Shown piece after piece: positions 15,944-24,068 of a stretch of 64,000 nucleotides of DNA; the stretch's first letter is position 1, and every line of letters starts with the position of its first letter. This DNA is from Clostridiales bacterium. GTDB lineage: Bacteria; Bacillota; Clostridia; Oscillospirales; Oscillospiraceae. The stretch is from the NCBI GenBank assembly GCA_025757645.1, contig CP107216.1, positions 681,501-745,500 of the forward strand, in the 5' to 3' direction. The notes beneath the pieces were generated by a model, which ran no database searches, had not been told where the DNA came from, and worked only from the letters and a program-made list of their open reading frames with translations. The position numbers and the translations under genes were made by a program.

Positions 15944-16519
15944 ATGGCCGCTCCGCGCAACGACAATGTCAAGGAGAAGATCCTCGACGCCGCGACCGGC
16001 CTGTTGGACACGCAGACGTTTGCCGATATCTCGCTGGCCGAGATCGCCGCGGCGGCCGGCGTGTCCAAGGGGACGCTCTATTACTATTATAAAAATAAAA
16101 CGGATATCCTTTTCGACATCACCAACCGCTATCTCGACCGCCAGTGGGACGAGCTGATTGCCTGGACGGAGAATAAGGACAAGGACACGTCCGTGCACCG
16201 GCTGGTGAAGTACGTCGTCGAGCGCAACACCGCCTCCGCCGGCATGCGCCTGCACCTGATCCACGCCGCCATGCTCGGCGACGAGGCGCTGCGCGCCAAG
16301 CTCATCGACCGCTACGCCGCGTTCGAGCGGCTCATCGCCGAGAAGATCGCCGAGCGCACCGACGTCGTCTCCGCCGACTATCTCACGCAGCTGATCCTGC
16401 TCGCGTCCGACGGCATGATCGTGCAGGAGGCGCTGCGCAACGACAACTTTGACGCCGCCGCCTTCGTGCGCCAGAGCGAGGCGTATCTGCGCGTTTTGCG
16501 CCCCGCCGACCGGATTTGA
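15944..16519 (+). CDS. TetR/AcrR-family transcriptional regulator
   Basis: 191 aa. The N-terminal helix-turn-helix reads IAAAAGVSKGTLYYYYKNKTDILF, the characteristic TetR DNA-binding segment (about residues 28-55). The C-terminal ligand domain is helical without a recognisable ligand motif. GAGGA is 6 nt upstream of the ATG. It is divergent from the five-gene flavoprotein/kinase operon with only ~200 nt between starts, so local control of that operon is the simplest inference; it could also affect the downstream dehydratase operon. Confidence 0.88.
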   Translation: MAAPRNDNVKEKILDAATGLLDTQTFADISLAEIAAAAGVSKGTLYYYYKNKTDILFDITNRYLDRQWDELIAWTENKDKDTSVHRLVKYVVERNTASAGMRLHLIHAAMLGDEALRAKLIDRYAAFERLIAEKIAERTDVVSADYLTQLILLASDGMIVQEALRNDNFDAAAFVRQSEAYLRVLRPADRI

Positions 16520-16592
16520 GTGTCATTTCTCAACAAATGTGTCGAAAGTCGCCCTCTTGTCCGGATTTGTGAAAGAATTAGCGTGTAACCGG

Positions 16593-16621
16593 TTGACACC
16601 GCATGGAACACGTGATATTTT
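16593..16621 (+). promoter_or_regulatory. Promoter of the dehydratase-like operon
   Basis: TTGACA (16593-16598), 17-nt spacer, TATTTT (16616-16621). Confidence 0.75.
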
Positions 16622-16627
16622 TGTTAT

Positions 16628-16742
16628 GACCAGGTGGTAGAGCAAGCGCCTGCTCGTTCCGCCGCGGCCAGGGGACGCCGCAAAGGCTTTTTTCGTATGT
16701 CGAAGGCGCCGGAATGCACCCGCATCCCGACGCTTTTTTACA
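16628..16742 (+). promoter_or_regulatory. Structured leader with two T-run-associated hairpin regions
   Basis: The ~150-nt leader holds GAGCA/TGCTC, then a GC-rich pairing region (GCGGC.../GCCGC) ending at a six-T run near 16690, then a second GTCG...CGAC structure with inner GGAATGC/GCATCC ending in CTTTTTTA (16731-16739). Two terminator-like ends before one start suggest attenuation. It matches no riboswitch class I can name. Confidence 0.4.
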
Positions 16743-16779
16743 TAGCTGCAATGGGAATTATTTTGAAAGAAGGGACAAT

Positions 16780-17961
16780 ATGAAAGACCTGAAACATCTG
16801 ATTTTCTTCGAAAATCTCCTGCAGGACGCGCAGAATGAGCTCGTCACGCAGGCGGTCAATGACGGGAAAATCGCCCTCGGGTACAACTGCTATTACATCC
16901 CCGAGGTTCTGCTCAACCTGCCGGGCTGCTTCTCGAGCCGCCTGCGCGCGCCGCGCTGCGAGTCGACCGACATTGCGACCTACTACATGACCAGCCGTGT
17001 CTGCCCGTATGTCCGCTCCATCCTCGAGCGTGCCATTGAGGGCGGCTACAACTACCTCAATGCGCTCTTCGGCGCCGAGTGCTGCGCGTCCATGGAGCGT
17101 ATGGAAGAGCACTTCTTCCTCATCAATCCCGTGAAGAACGATCGCTTCTTCGTCACGCAGATCGATCCCCCGCTCAAGGGCGATAAGACCAGCTATGACT
17201 ACTACAAGGGCCAGCTGCAGCTCAAGGTCGTTGACCAGCTTGCCGAGCGCTACGGCGTGGACACCTCCGATGCCGCCATGCGCGCGACCATCGAGAAGTT
17301 CAACGAGCTGTGCGATGTCATCACCGAGATCGGCAACTTCCGCAAGCTGCCCAACCCGCCCATTACCGGCTATGAGTTCCACGTCATCCAGCTCGTGAGC
17401 GAGGTCTGCCCGCACGACCTGATCCTCCCGTACCTCAAGGAGACGCTCGCCGAGATCAAAAAGCGCAAGCCCGAGAAGGAATTCCCCTTCCGCGCACGCG
17501 TCGTGGTCGCCGGCTCCGAGATCGACGATCCCGAGTTTACGAAGCTCCTCGAGACCTGCGGCGCCATGGTCGTGGCCGACCGCTACTGCTTCGGCAGCTT
17601 CCCGAGCCGTGAGCGCATCGAGATCCAGGACGGCGAGACCGCGTTTGACGCCATCTGCCGCCACTACCTGCACTGGAACCAGTGCGCCCGCTTCATGGAG
17701 GGTGCGAAGATCGACCAGCGCCATGCTGAGGTCAAGCGCCTTGTCGACGAGTTCCATGCCGACGGCGTGATCTACGAGAACATGAAGTTCTGCGAGTTCT
17801 GGAGCTATGAGAAGGTGCTCGCCTCCCATATCCTGACCGAGGAGATGGGCGTGCCGTGCTGCACGATCGAGAAGGAATACGCGCTCGGCTCCATCGGCCA
17901 GCTCCGTACCCGTTTCCAGGCCTTCGTCGAGAGTCTGGAAATCAAGAAAATCAATTCTTGA
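16780..17961 (+). CDS. 2-hydroxyacyl-CoA dehydratase D-family protein, subunit 1
   Basis: 393 aa, HgdB/FldC-type fold (PF06050). Family blocks are GYNCYYIPEVLLNLPGCFSSRLRAP, the Cys in SRVCPYVRSILERAIEG, and NALFGAECCASMERMEE, the positions where dehydratase and benzoyl-CoA-reductase subunits ligate a [4Fe-4S] cluster. The chosen ATG (MKDLKHLIFF) follows GAAGGG; the longer in-frame start is unsupported. In known systems two such subunits remove water from 2-hydroxyacyl-CoA by ketyl-radical chemistry after ATP-driven one-electron activation. No activator ATPase is encoded here, so the substrate and even the dehydratase activity are open. Confidence 0.82.
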   Translation: MKDLKHLIFFENLLQDAQNELVTQAVNDGKIALGYNCYYIPEVLLNLPGCFSSRLRAPRCESTDIATYYMTSRVCPYVRSILERAIEGGYNYLNALFGAECCASMERMEEHFFLINPVKNDRFFVTQIDPPLKGDKTSYDYYKGQLQLKVVDQLAERYGVDTSDAAMRATIEKFNELCDVITEIGNFRKLPNPPITGYEFHVIQLVSEVCPHDLILPYLKETLAEIKKRKPEKEFPFRARVVVAGSEIDDPEFTKLLETCGAMVVADRYCFGSFPSRERIEIQDGETAFDAICRHYLHWNQCARFMEGAKIDQRHAEVKRLVDEFHADGVIYENMKFCEFWSYEKVLASHILTEEMGVPCCTIEKEYALGSIGQLRTRFQAFVESLEIKKINS

Positions 17962-17973
17962 CACAGGAGGGGA

Positions 17974-19581
17974 ATGAAAACTATGAATTGCCCTGTTACG
18001 AAATTTATTGACTCCAAGATGCAGAGATTCGACCCCCTCTGGCAGGCTCAGAACGGTGTCGGCGGTCTCCGCAGCCGTTACTATGATAAGACCGGCGTCG
18101 CCAAGTACCGTGAGTGGCGTGGTCTGCACGACACCATGGTCGACTACCGTGCATGGCTCAAAAACGTCATGTCCATGGCTGCCATGGTCGCCTCCGCGCC
18201 GATCCCGTGCCTGAAGGGCTTCTGGGAATACCGCTGGATGGGCTCCTACCTCGGCACGTTCATGTTCATCGACCGTCTGTTTGAGGGCTACCGCGGCCCC
18301 GAGCTCGTGATCGCGCACATGAATATGCACGCCATCGTGCAGAGCCTGACCAAGAAGATCGCCCTTGTGCTGTCTCACGACCTGCGCATCGGCGGCAAGG
18401 ACAGCGATAAGATCATCCCTGTGGACGAGGTCATGCCGCCGCTGTTCCTGACCGGCTTCAAAGACCTGATCCCCATCCCGCTGCAGACGCTACCGGAGTT
18501 CATCATCTGCGATGTTGACCAGCAGCTCGAGCCGTACTACATCGACGTAGCCGAGTCCTTCGGTCTGCCGGCAGACGTCTGCTCCCGCTGCGCGGCGGAG
18601 ACCGGCGTTGCCCTCAACGACGACTTCCCGCTCTTCGGCAAGGCCATGCTCTCCACGAACATGCCCTGCAACGCCTCCGAGGCGACGTCCATGTTCCAGC
18701 GCCGCCGCATCGGCCTGCCGGACTTCCAGATCACCATGGCCATGATCCACAACGAGCCGGCCGCCCACCCGTACTCCGCGCAGGTCCTGCGCGACTGCAT
18801 CGAATTCGTCGAAAAGGAATACGGCGTTGAGTATGACTGGAACGCCCTGTTCAAGCGCGCCAAGCACATGAACGAGCAAAACGAGATCGAGCTCGAGAAG
18901 TGGGATTACTTCAAGACTCCCTACTGCCCGCTGACCGGCATCAGCGAGACCCTGTACCGTCTGTACGCCTGGGCCTCCGCCAACGGCCAGGAGGACTACT
19001 TCACCAAGAACGACCGCAAGGTCATCAAGATCCTGCGCAAGTGCTACAAGAATAAGTACGTCCCGTATGGCGGCACCACGCGTCACCGTGCGTTCCTGTG
19101 GGGACCGTCCGCCGTGTACTACACCGACTTCCCGACCTGGACGCAGAACTGCTGGGGCATCAACATCGTCCTGAACATGGACTCCACCATGGGTCACAAC
19201 ATGATCAGCACGACCGACCCCGATCAGGCGCTCATGGATCTGGCGCTGTTCAGCGAAAAGGGCGTTATGCGTCACATGGCTGTCGGCGGCTGGGACAACG
19301 TCAACTCCGTCTGGGAGTGGGCCACGAACTTCAACTGCGACATGGTGCTCATGAACGACAACATCGCCTGCAAGGGTATGCTCGGCGTGCACGCCATGAT
19401 GGAGGAGCAGGCACGCGACCTTGGCTTCCACTTCATCTTCATCGAGCACGACCTCGAGGACTGCCGCACCGTGCCGCGCCGCGATATGCGTAAGTGCGTC
19501 AACGAGTATATGTCCATCGTGCTCAACGAGCAGCCGCTCGACCCGACGCTGGTCGACTTCGACGACTCCGCGGCGTACTAA
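17974..19581 (+). CDS. 2-hydroxyacyl-CoA dehydratase-family protein, large subunit
   Basis: 535 aa, unusually long for the family. Recognisable pieces include LPEFIICDVDQQLEPYYIDVAE, GLPADVCSRCAAETG, NMPCNASEATSMF, and a late VLMNDNIACKGMLGVHAM. It follows subunit 1 by 12 nt behind AGGAGG; the ATG at 17974 is only 3 nt from that site while the ATG at 17983 is 12 nt away, so the exact start is uncertain. Probably the partner of the preceding protein. The ~120-residue excess over usual subunits and the Trp-rich middle region (TWTQNCWGINIVLNMD) suggest a distinct subfamily. Confidence 0.72.
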   Translation: MKTMNCPVTKFIDSKMQRFDPLWQAQNGVGGLRSRYYDKTGVAKYREWRGLHDTMVDYRAWLKNVMSMAAMVASAPIPCLKGFWEYRWMGSYLGTFMFIDRLFEGYRGPELVIAHMNMHAIVQSLTKKIALVLSHDLRIGGKDSDKIIPVDEVMPPLFLTGFKDLIPIPLQTLPEFIICDVDQQLEPYYIDVAESFGLPADVCSRCAAETGVALNDDFPLFGKAMLSTNMPCNASEATSMFQRRRIGLPDFQITMAMIHNEPAAHPYSAQVLRDCIEFVEKEYGVEYDWNALFKRAKHMNEQNEIELEKWDYFKTPYCPLTGISETLYRLYAWASANGQEDYFTKNDRKVIKILRKCYKNKYVPYGGTTRHRAFLWGPSAVYYTDFPTWTQNCWGINIVLNMDSTMGHNMISTTDPDQALMDLALFSEKGVMRHMAVGGWDNVNSVWEWATNFNCDMVLMNDNIACKGMLGVHAMMEEQARDLGFHFIFIEHDLEDCRTVPRRDMRKCVNEYMSIVLNEQPLDPTLVDFDDSAAY

Positions 19582-19599
19582 GAAAGGCAGGTACCGACT

Positions 19600-19779
19600 A
19601 TGAATATGAAACTCGCTGCAAAGATTATGGGCAAGGTCGGCCTGGTCGGCTTTATCGGCTTCGTTGCGACCTTCACGATCTATATGTTCAATCTGGAGAA
19701 CAAGCTCATCTACTATGTGCTGCGCCCCTTCCTGAACAAGCACTACGATTCTCAGGTGCGCGACAAGCGCATCGTCTGA
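19600..19779 (+). CDS. Small single-pass membrane protein in the dehydratase-like operon
   Basis: 59 residues, begins MNMKLAAKIMGKVGL. One hydrophobic helix (about residues 13-31, VGLVGFIGFVATFTIYMF) is followed by a charged tail ending RDKRIV. It starts 18 nt after the large subunit with AAAGGCAGG upstream and is followed by a strong terminator, so it belongs to the operon. Family not recognised. It could anchor the two dehydratase-like proteins at the membrane. Confidence 0.75.
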   Translation: MNMKLAAKIMGKVGLVGFIGFVATFTIYMFNLENKLIYYVLRPFLNKHYDSQVRDKRIV

Positions 19780-19804
19780 GCGTTTCGCAAATCGCATAAA
19801 TCGA

Positions 19805-19833
19805 AACCCCGCTGCTTCGGCAGCGGGGTTTTT
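19805..19833 (+). terminator. Intrinsic terminator of the dehydratase-like operon
   Basis: CCCCGCTGC-TTCG-GCAGCGGGG with five T residues; UUCG tetraloop. Confidence 0.92.
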
Positions 19834-19837
19834 GCGT

Positions 19838-20060
19838 GTGCCGCAGGCACACGCTCCACAGAGGACCGCTTCGCTGGGCCCTCTGTGGAAGAGATCGCAG
19901 CTCGCTGCAGCGCACGCATTGTACACCAAAGGCGCCCAATGCGCACGTTTGCGAGCCGAGCGGTATTTTCTCCGTCGTACACGCCGCCAGAGAAAATGAT
20001 TGGAATTTTTTTGCATCTGCGGACGCAAACTCTGCGAGGCTTCGTGACGTTACGGAGCTT
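19838..20060. repeat. Structured intergenic repeat, copy B
   Basis: Non-coding gap between the convergent dehydratase-like operon and rpmE. From about 19900 to 20046 it aligns with copy A: GCTGC...GGCGC, GTATTTTCT, ACA-GCCGCC, AGAAAATGATTGGA, then TTTGC...GCAAACTCT-CGAGG and GTGAC. The hairpins ATTTTCT/AGAAAAT and TTTGC/GCAAA are kept despite substitutions. The 5' part carries different stems (GTGTGCC/GGCACAC and CCACAGAG/CTCTGTGG). No ORF is supported. 20061-20142 shows nothing further. Confidence 0.6.
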
Positions 20061-20142
20061 TTCGGTCGTCCGGCTGCGGAGGCTCGACCGCGGGTACGGG
20101 CGGAGACGAGGCTTTATGACGTCACAAATGCCGCAGGGCGCG

Positions 20143-20170
20143 AAAAAGCCCGCGTGCAGTGCACGCGGGC
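20143..20170 (-). terminator. Intrinsic terminator of rpmE
   Basis: GCCCGCGTGC-AGT-GCACGCGGGC; on the minus strand followed by five U residues, 28 nt after the rpmE stop. Confidence 0.9.
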
Positions 20171-20197
20171 TGCTTTTCGCAAGGATCTTGTCCGATC

Positions 20198-20398
20198 TTA
20201 CTTGATGCCGTACTTCTTGTTGAACTTGTCAACGCGGCCGCTGGTGTCAACGAGCTTCTGCTTGCCGGTGTAGAACGGGTGGCACTTGGAGCAGATCTCG
20301 ATGGAGATGTTCTGCTTCGTGGAGCGGGTCTCGTACACGGCGCCGCAGGCGCAGCGGATCGTGGTCGGCTGGTAATTCGGATGGATACCGTCTTTCAT
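20198..20398 (-). CDS. rpmE: 50S ribosomal protein L31 (zinc-binding form)
   Basis: 66 aa starting MKDGIHPNYQPTTIRCACG. Cysteines in CACG and CSKCH give the C+ zinc-ribbon form of bL31. GAGGTGA lies 7 nt before this ATG; an ATG two codons earlier overlaps the ribosome site and is less likely. Single gene with its own promoter and terminator. Confidence 0.97.
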   Translation of the reverse strand: MKDGIHPNYQPTTIRCACGAVYETRSTKQNISIEICSKCHPFYTGKQKLVDTSGRVDKFNKKYGIK

Positions 20399-20464
20399 AG
20401 TCATTCACCTCATAATAAGCTGTCTTGAGCACGGGCTGGTCCGTGGTTACAAAACGCAATCTGA

Positions 20465-20493
20465 ATTCTAGCATACCGGTGACAAAATTGCAA
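20465..20493 (-). promoter_or_regulatory. rpmE promoter
   Basis: Minus strand TTGCAA (20488-20493), 17-nt spacer, TAGAAT (20465-20470). Confidence 0.7.
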
Positions 20494-20510
20494 GCGGTTT
20501 TCGCATTTTT

Positions 20511-23500
20511 TTACGCATCCGGGCCCGGCACGTCGCTGACCTGGCCGCAGTGCAGAAAATACAGCACGCGGCGGCAGACCGGCTGGCCGGTGATGCGCGC
20601 CATCGCCCCGGCGTAGGCGCGCAGCTGCGCGGCGTAGTACGCCGTGCGCGCCGGCACGCCCTCGGGGCGGATGCGGTCGGTCTTATAGTCCACGATGACG
20701 AGACCGTCCTTTGTTTCGAACCACGCATCGACCACGCCCTGCAGCAGCACCTGCTCCTCACCCGCGCCGGGGAAGAACGTCTCCGCCGGGCACAGCAGCG
20801 AGAAGCAAAACTCGCGCCGCAGCGTGCCGGCTGCCTCTGCCGCCGCGAGCTGCGCGCCGAGCTCGGTGCGGCCCAGCCGCAGGAGCGAGGCCGTGTCCAC
20901 GGCCTGCGCCTCGCGCCCCGTGAGTTCACCGCGCGCGGTCAACGTTTCTACCTGCGCGCGGATGCCCTCCGGCGTGCGCGCGTCGGCAAAGCGCAGGTAT
21001 TGCAGGATGCGGTGCGTGGCCGTGCCGCGCTCGGCCGCGGTGAGCTTGCGCGCGCGCGCCGAGAAGTCCGGCCGGCGAAAGGTCTGCGTGCGCGGCGCGC
21101 CCGCCAGCAGCGGCGCGCCGGCGTCCTCGGGCGGCGCATCCTCCGCCTCCAGCCGCTTGAGCTCCGTCGCCGTCACCTTTGACGGCAGGTCGACTGCCTG
21201 CGCGTGCGCGTAGCGGAACGTGAGCGCGCGCTCGAGCTGTGCCAGCAGGGCGGGGTCGGGCTTCGGCAGCGCGGGTCCGGTCTCCGTCTCCGCGCGCTCT
21301 GCCGCGGCGTCTGGCTTCAGATAGACGTAGTTCCGGCGCAGGAAGCGCTCGTCCCGGTCGAGCAGCGCGCTCTGCAGCAGCCAGAACAGGGGGCTGGCCA
21401 TGCCGCGCAGCAGCTCCGGCGGGAGCGGCGCGCTCGCGGTGGCCTCCAGCCAGCCGGTCGTTTTGGCGATGCTGTGCGTCGTGCCCGTGATGATGAGGCG
21501 CTCCTTCGCGCGCGTCATGGCCACGTACAGCAGGCGCATCTCCTCCGAGAGCGTCTCGGTCAGCAGCTGCGCCGCGATCGCCTGCCGTGCGATGGTGGGG
21601 TACTCCACGCCGTGCTCGAGATCCGTGCACTTCGGCCCGAGGCCGAGCGCCGGGTGCACGAGCACGCTCGCGCGCGTGTCGGATTTGTTGAACAGGCGCG
21701 CCGTGTCGCACAAAAACACGAACGGGAACTCCAGCCCCTTGGATTTGTGGATGCTCAGGATGCGCACGCTGCGGCTCTCGCTGCCGGGGACGGTGGGCTC
21801 TTCGCCCTCGGCCGCCTGCCGCTGCATCCAGAGCAGGAAGCGGTGCAGCCCGCGCGCGCCGGTGCGCTCAAACTGCTGCGCCAGGTCGAGCAGGAGCAGT
21901 ACGTTGCGCCGCCGCAGCTCGCCGTCCGGCATCGCGCTCGTGAGCGCCATGACGGCGCGGTCGTCCACGACGTGCCACAGAAATTCGCCCAGCGGCAGCT
22001 CGATCGACAGCGCGCGGTAGCGCGCGAGCACGTCGAGAAAGTCCCGGCAGTCGTCGCGCGTCTCGGCGGCGAGCGTGACTGCGGTGTAAAAATCGTGCTC
22101 GCGGTCGCACGTGCGCACGGCGGCCAGATCGTCCGCCGTCAGGCCGAACAGCGGCGAGCGCAGCGCCGCGATCAGCGGCACGTCCTGGTGCGGATTGTCC
22201 ACCACCGCCAGCAGCGAGCAGAGCACCGACACCTCCTCGGACGTGTAGAACCCGCCGCTCGTCTCCGCCGATACGGGGATGCCCTGCGCCTCGAGCGCGG
22301 CGCGGTACACGGGGCCGACGCTGTTGGCGCTGCGCAGCAGGATGACCACGTCGCCGTAGTGCGCGGGGCGCTCGGCGCCGTTTTCCCACACGGATGCGCC
22401 GCCGTCGATCAGCGCGCGGATGCGCCGCGCGACGTAGTCCGCCTCCAGCACGGATTTTTCCGGCGTGGGCGCGTCGTCGTCCGCGTCCGGCAGTTCGAGC
22501 ACGGCGAGCTCCGGCTTTTCGCCGTCGTCCGGGTAGGGTGCTCCGGCGCGCAGGCGGGCCGCGTCGTCATAGTCCAGCTCGCCGAGCGCGCGGGACATGA
22601 TGTTGGAAAAGACGTGGTTGGCGCCGGCCAGCACCGCGCGGCGGGAGCGGAAATTCTCCCGCAGGAGGATGCGCCGCGGCGCACCGGGCAAGGCTGCGCG
22701 AAAATCTGCAAAGCGCGCGTATTTGTCGAGGAAGATCGTGGGGTCGGCGAGGCGGAAGCGATAGATCGACTGCTTGACATCGCCGACGAAAAAGAGGTTA
22801 TTGCCGTCGCGCGACACGGCGCGGAAAATGAGATCCTGCACCTCCGACACGTCCTGATATTCATCGACCATGATCTCGGTGTAGCGCCCGGAGAGCTGGC
22901 GCGCCAGCTCCGTCGGCGCGCCGTCGTCGTCCGTGAGCAGCTGCGCGGTCATGTGCTCGAGGTCGGAGAAGTCCACAAGGCTGCGCCGCCGCTTTTCGGC
23001 GGCGTAGGCCGCGCCGAAGTCCAGCGTCAGCGCCAGCAGTGCCTGCATGGCCGGGGCGGTCGTGTGCAGGTCGGCCAGCGCCTGCGCGGAGGGGACATTG
23101 ATCTGCTTTTGCAGCGCCTGGATGGCTTTTTTTGCCGCGTCGCGCTGCGCCTTGACGCGGTCGCGCACGTCCGGGTCGGGCGGCTTGCGCGTGCTGCCGA
23201 GGCGCGGGAACGGTACGTTCTGCAGCGCCGCCACGGCAGCGTCCCAGCTTTGATCGCAGGCGCGCACGACGGCGCGCAGACCATCGGCCGTCTCTGCGAA
23301 GCTCGTGCCGTAGATGCCGTAGAGCCACGCCATGTCCTGCGCCGCCATGATGTCCAGCTGTTTATCGAGCACGCCCGCCCAGTGCGCCGCGCTCTCGCGC
23401 ACGCGCGCCAGCAGCGCCTGCCCCCACGGGGTAGCGCCGGCGTCGGTCACGCCGTCGAGCGCGAGCAGGTCCACCTGCCGCTGCGCCCACTGCTCGGGCC

Positions 23501-24068
23501 GTGCGTGGCACTGCATTTTGTCATAGAGCGAGAGCACCAGCTCGCCCAGGCGCGCATCGTCGCGCCCGCCGCCGACCGTGTCGGCCAGCAGGCGGAAGGG
23601 TGCGTCGGTGTCGAGGCGTGTATAGGCGCGCTCGAGCGTGTGCTCGAGCGCCGCTGCGCGCAGGGCGGCGCAGCGCTCGGTATCGGCGACCTGAAAGTCC
23701 GGCGCGAGGGCGAGGGCTGCACAGTTGGCGCGCAGGAAGTCGGCGCAGAAGCTGTGGATCGTGCCGATCTCGGCGCGGGCGCACAGCGCGACCTGCCGCC
23801 GCAGGCGGCGGTTTTCGGGGTCGGACGCAATGCGCGCATAGATTCCGTCGAGAATGCGGCTGCGCAGCTCGGCCGCGGCCGCGCGCGTGTAGGTGATGAC
23901 GAGGAAATGGTCGATATCGACCGGATGTTCCGCGTCCGTGAGGTAGGCCATGAGCCGCTCGGTGAGCACGCGGGTCTTGCCGCTGCCCGCCGCCGCGGAC
24001 ACGAGCACGGTGCTGCCGCGCGTGTCGATCGCGGCGCGCTGCTCGGGCGTGAAGTTGAGTTCAGGCAT
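20511..24068 (-). CDS. addA: ATP-dependent helicase/nuclease subunit A
   Basis: 1185 aa, UvrD-type helicase with a C-terminal RecB-like nuclease. Walker A is AAAGSGKTR (residues 25-33); Walker B reads MVDEYQDVSEVQDLIF (about residue 400); helicase motifs include GDVKQSIYRFRLADP, LSIHKSKGLEFPFVF and EEMRLLYVAMTRAKERL. The nuclease core is LVIVDYKTDRI (about residue 1128). With AddB it resects double-strand breaks for RecA loading and recognises Chi-like sites. The start overlaps the addB stop by 8 nt. Confidence 0.97.
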   Translation of the reverse strand: MPELNFTPEQRAAIDTRGSTVLVSAAAGSGKTRVLTERLMAYLTDAEHPVDIDHFLVITYTRAAAAELRSRILDGIYARIASDPENRRLRRQVALCARAEIGTIHSFCADFLRANCAALALAPDFQVADTERCAALRAAALEHTLERAYTRLDTDAPFRLLADTVGGGRDDARLGELVLSLYDKMQCHARPEQWAQRQVDLLALDGVTDAGATPWGQALLARVRESAAHWAGVLDKQLDIMAAQDMAWLYGIYGTSFAETADGLRAVVRACDQSWDAAVAALQNVPFPRLGSTRKPPDPDVRDRVKAQRDAAKKAIQALQKQINVPSAQALADLHTTAPAMQALLALTLDFGAAYAAEKRRRSLVDFSDLEHMTAQLLTDDDGAPTELARQLSGRYTEIMVDEYQDVSEVQDLIFRAVSRDGNNLFFVGDVKQSIYRFRLADPTIFLDKYARFADFRAALPGAPRRILLRENFRSRRAVLAGANHVFSNIMSRALGELDYDDAARLRAGAPYPDDGEKPELAVLELPDADDDAPTPEKSVLEADYVARRIRALIDGGASVWENGAERPAHYGDVVILLRSANSVGPVYRAALEAQGIPVSAETSGGFYTSEEVSVLCSLLAVVDNPHQDVPLIAALRSPLFGLTADDLAAVRTCDREHDFYTAVTLAAETRDDCRDFLDVLARYRALSIELPLGEFLWHVVDDRAVMALTSAMPDGELRRRNVLLLLDLAQQFERTGARGLHRFLLWMQRQAAEGEEPTVPGSESRSVRILSIHKSKGLEFPFVFLCDTARLFNKSDTRASVLVHPALGLGPKCTDLEHGVEYPTIARQAIAAQLLTETLSEEMRLLYVAMTRAKERLIITGTTHSIAKTTGWLEATASAPLPPELLRGMASPLFWLLQSALLDRDERFLRRNYVYLKPDAAAERAETETGPALPKPDPALLAQLERALTFRYAHAQAVDLPSKVTATELKRLEAEDAPPEDAGAPLLAGAPRTQTFRRPDFSARARKLTAAERGTATHRILQYLRFADARTPEGIRAQVETLTARGELTGREAQAVDTASLLRLGRTELGAQLAAAEAAGTLRREFCFSLLCPAETFFPGAGEEQVLLQGVVDAWFETKDGLVIVDYKTDRIRPEGVPARTAYYAAQLRAYAGAMARITGQPVCRRVLYFLHCGQVSDVPGPDA

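Noticed and set aside
16627..16680. tRNA-like D-arm (AGGTGGTAGAGCA) in the dehydratase leader
   Set aside because: No acceptor stem, anticodon arm or T-loop could be built around it.
16738..18378. 546-codon minus-strand frame opposite the dehydratase genes
   Set aside because: Family motifs, ribosome sites and promoter are all on the plus strand.
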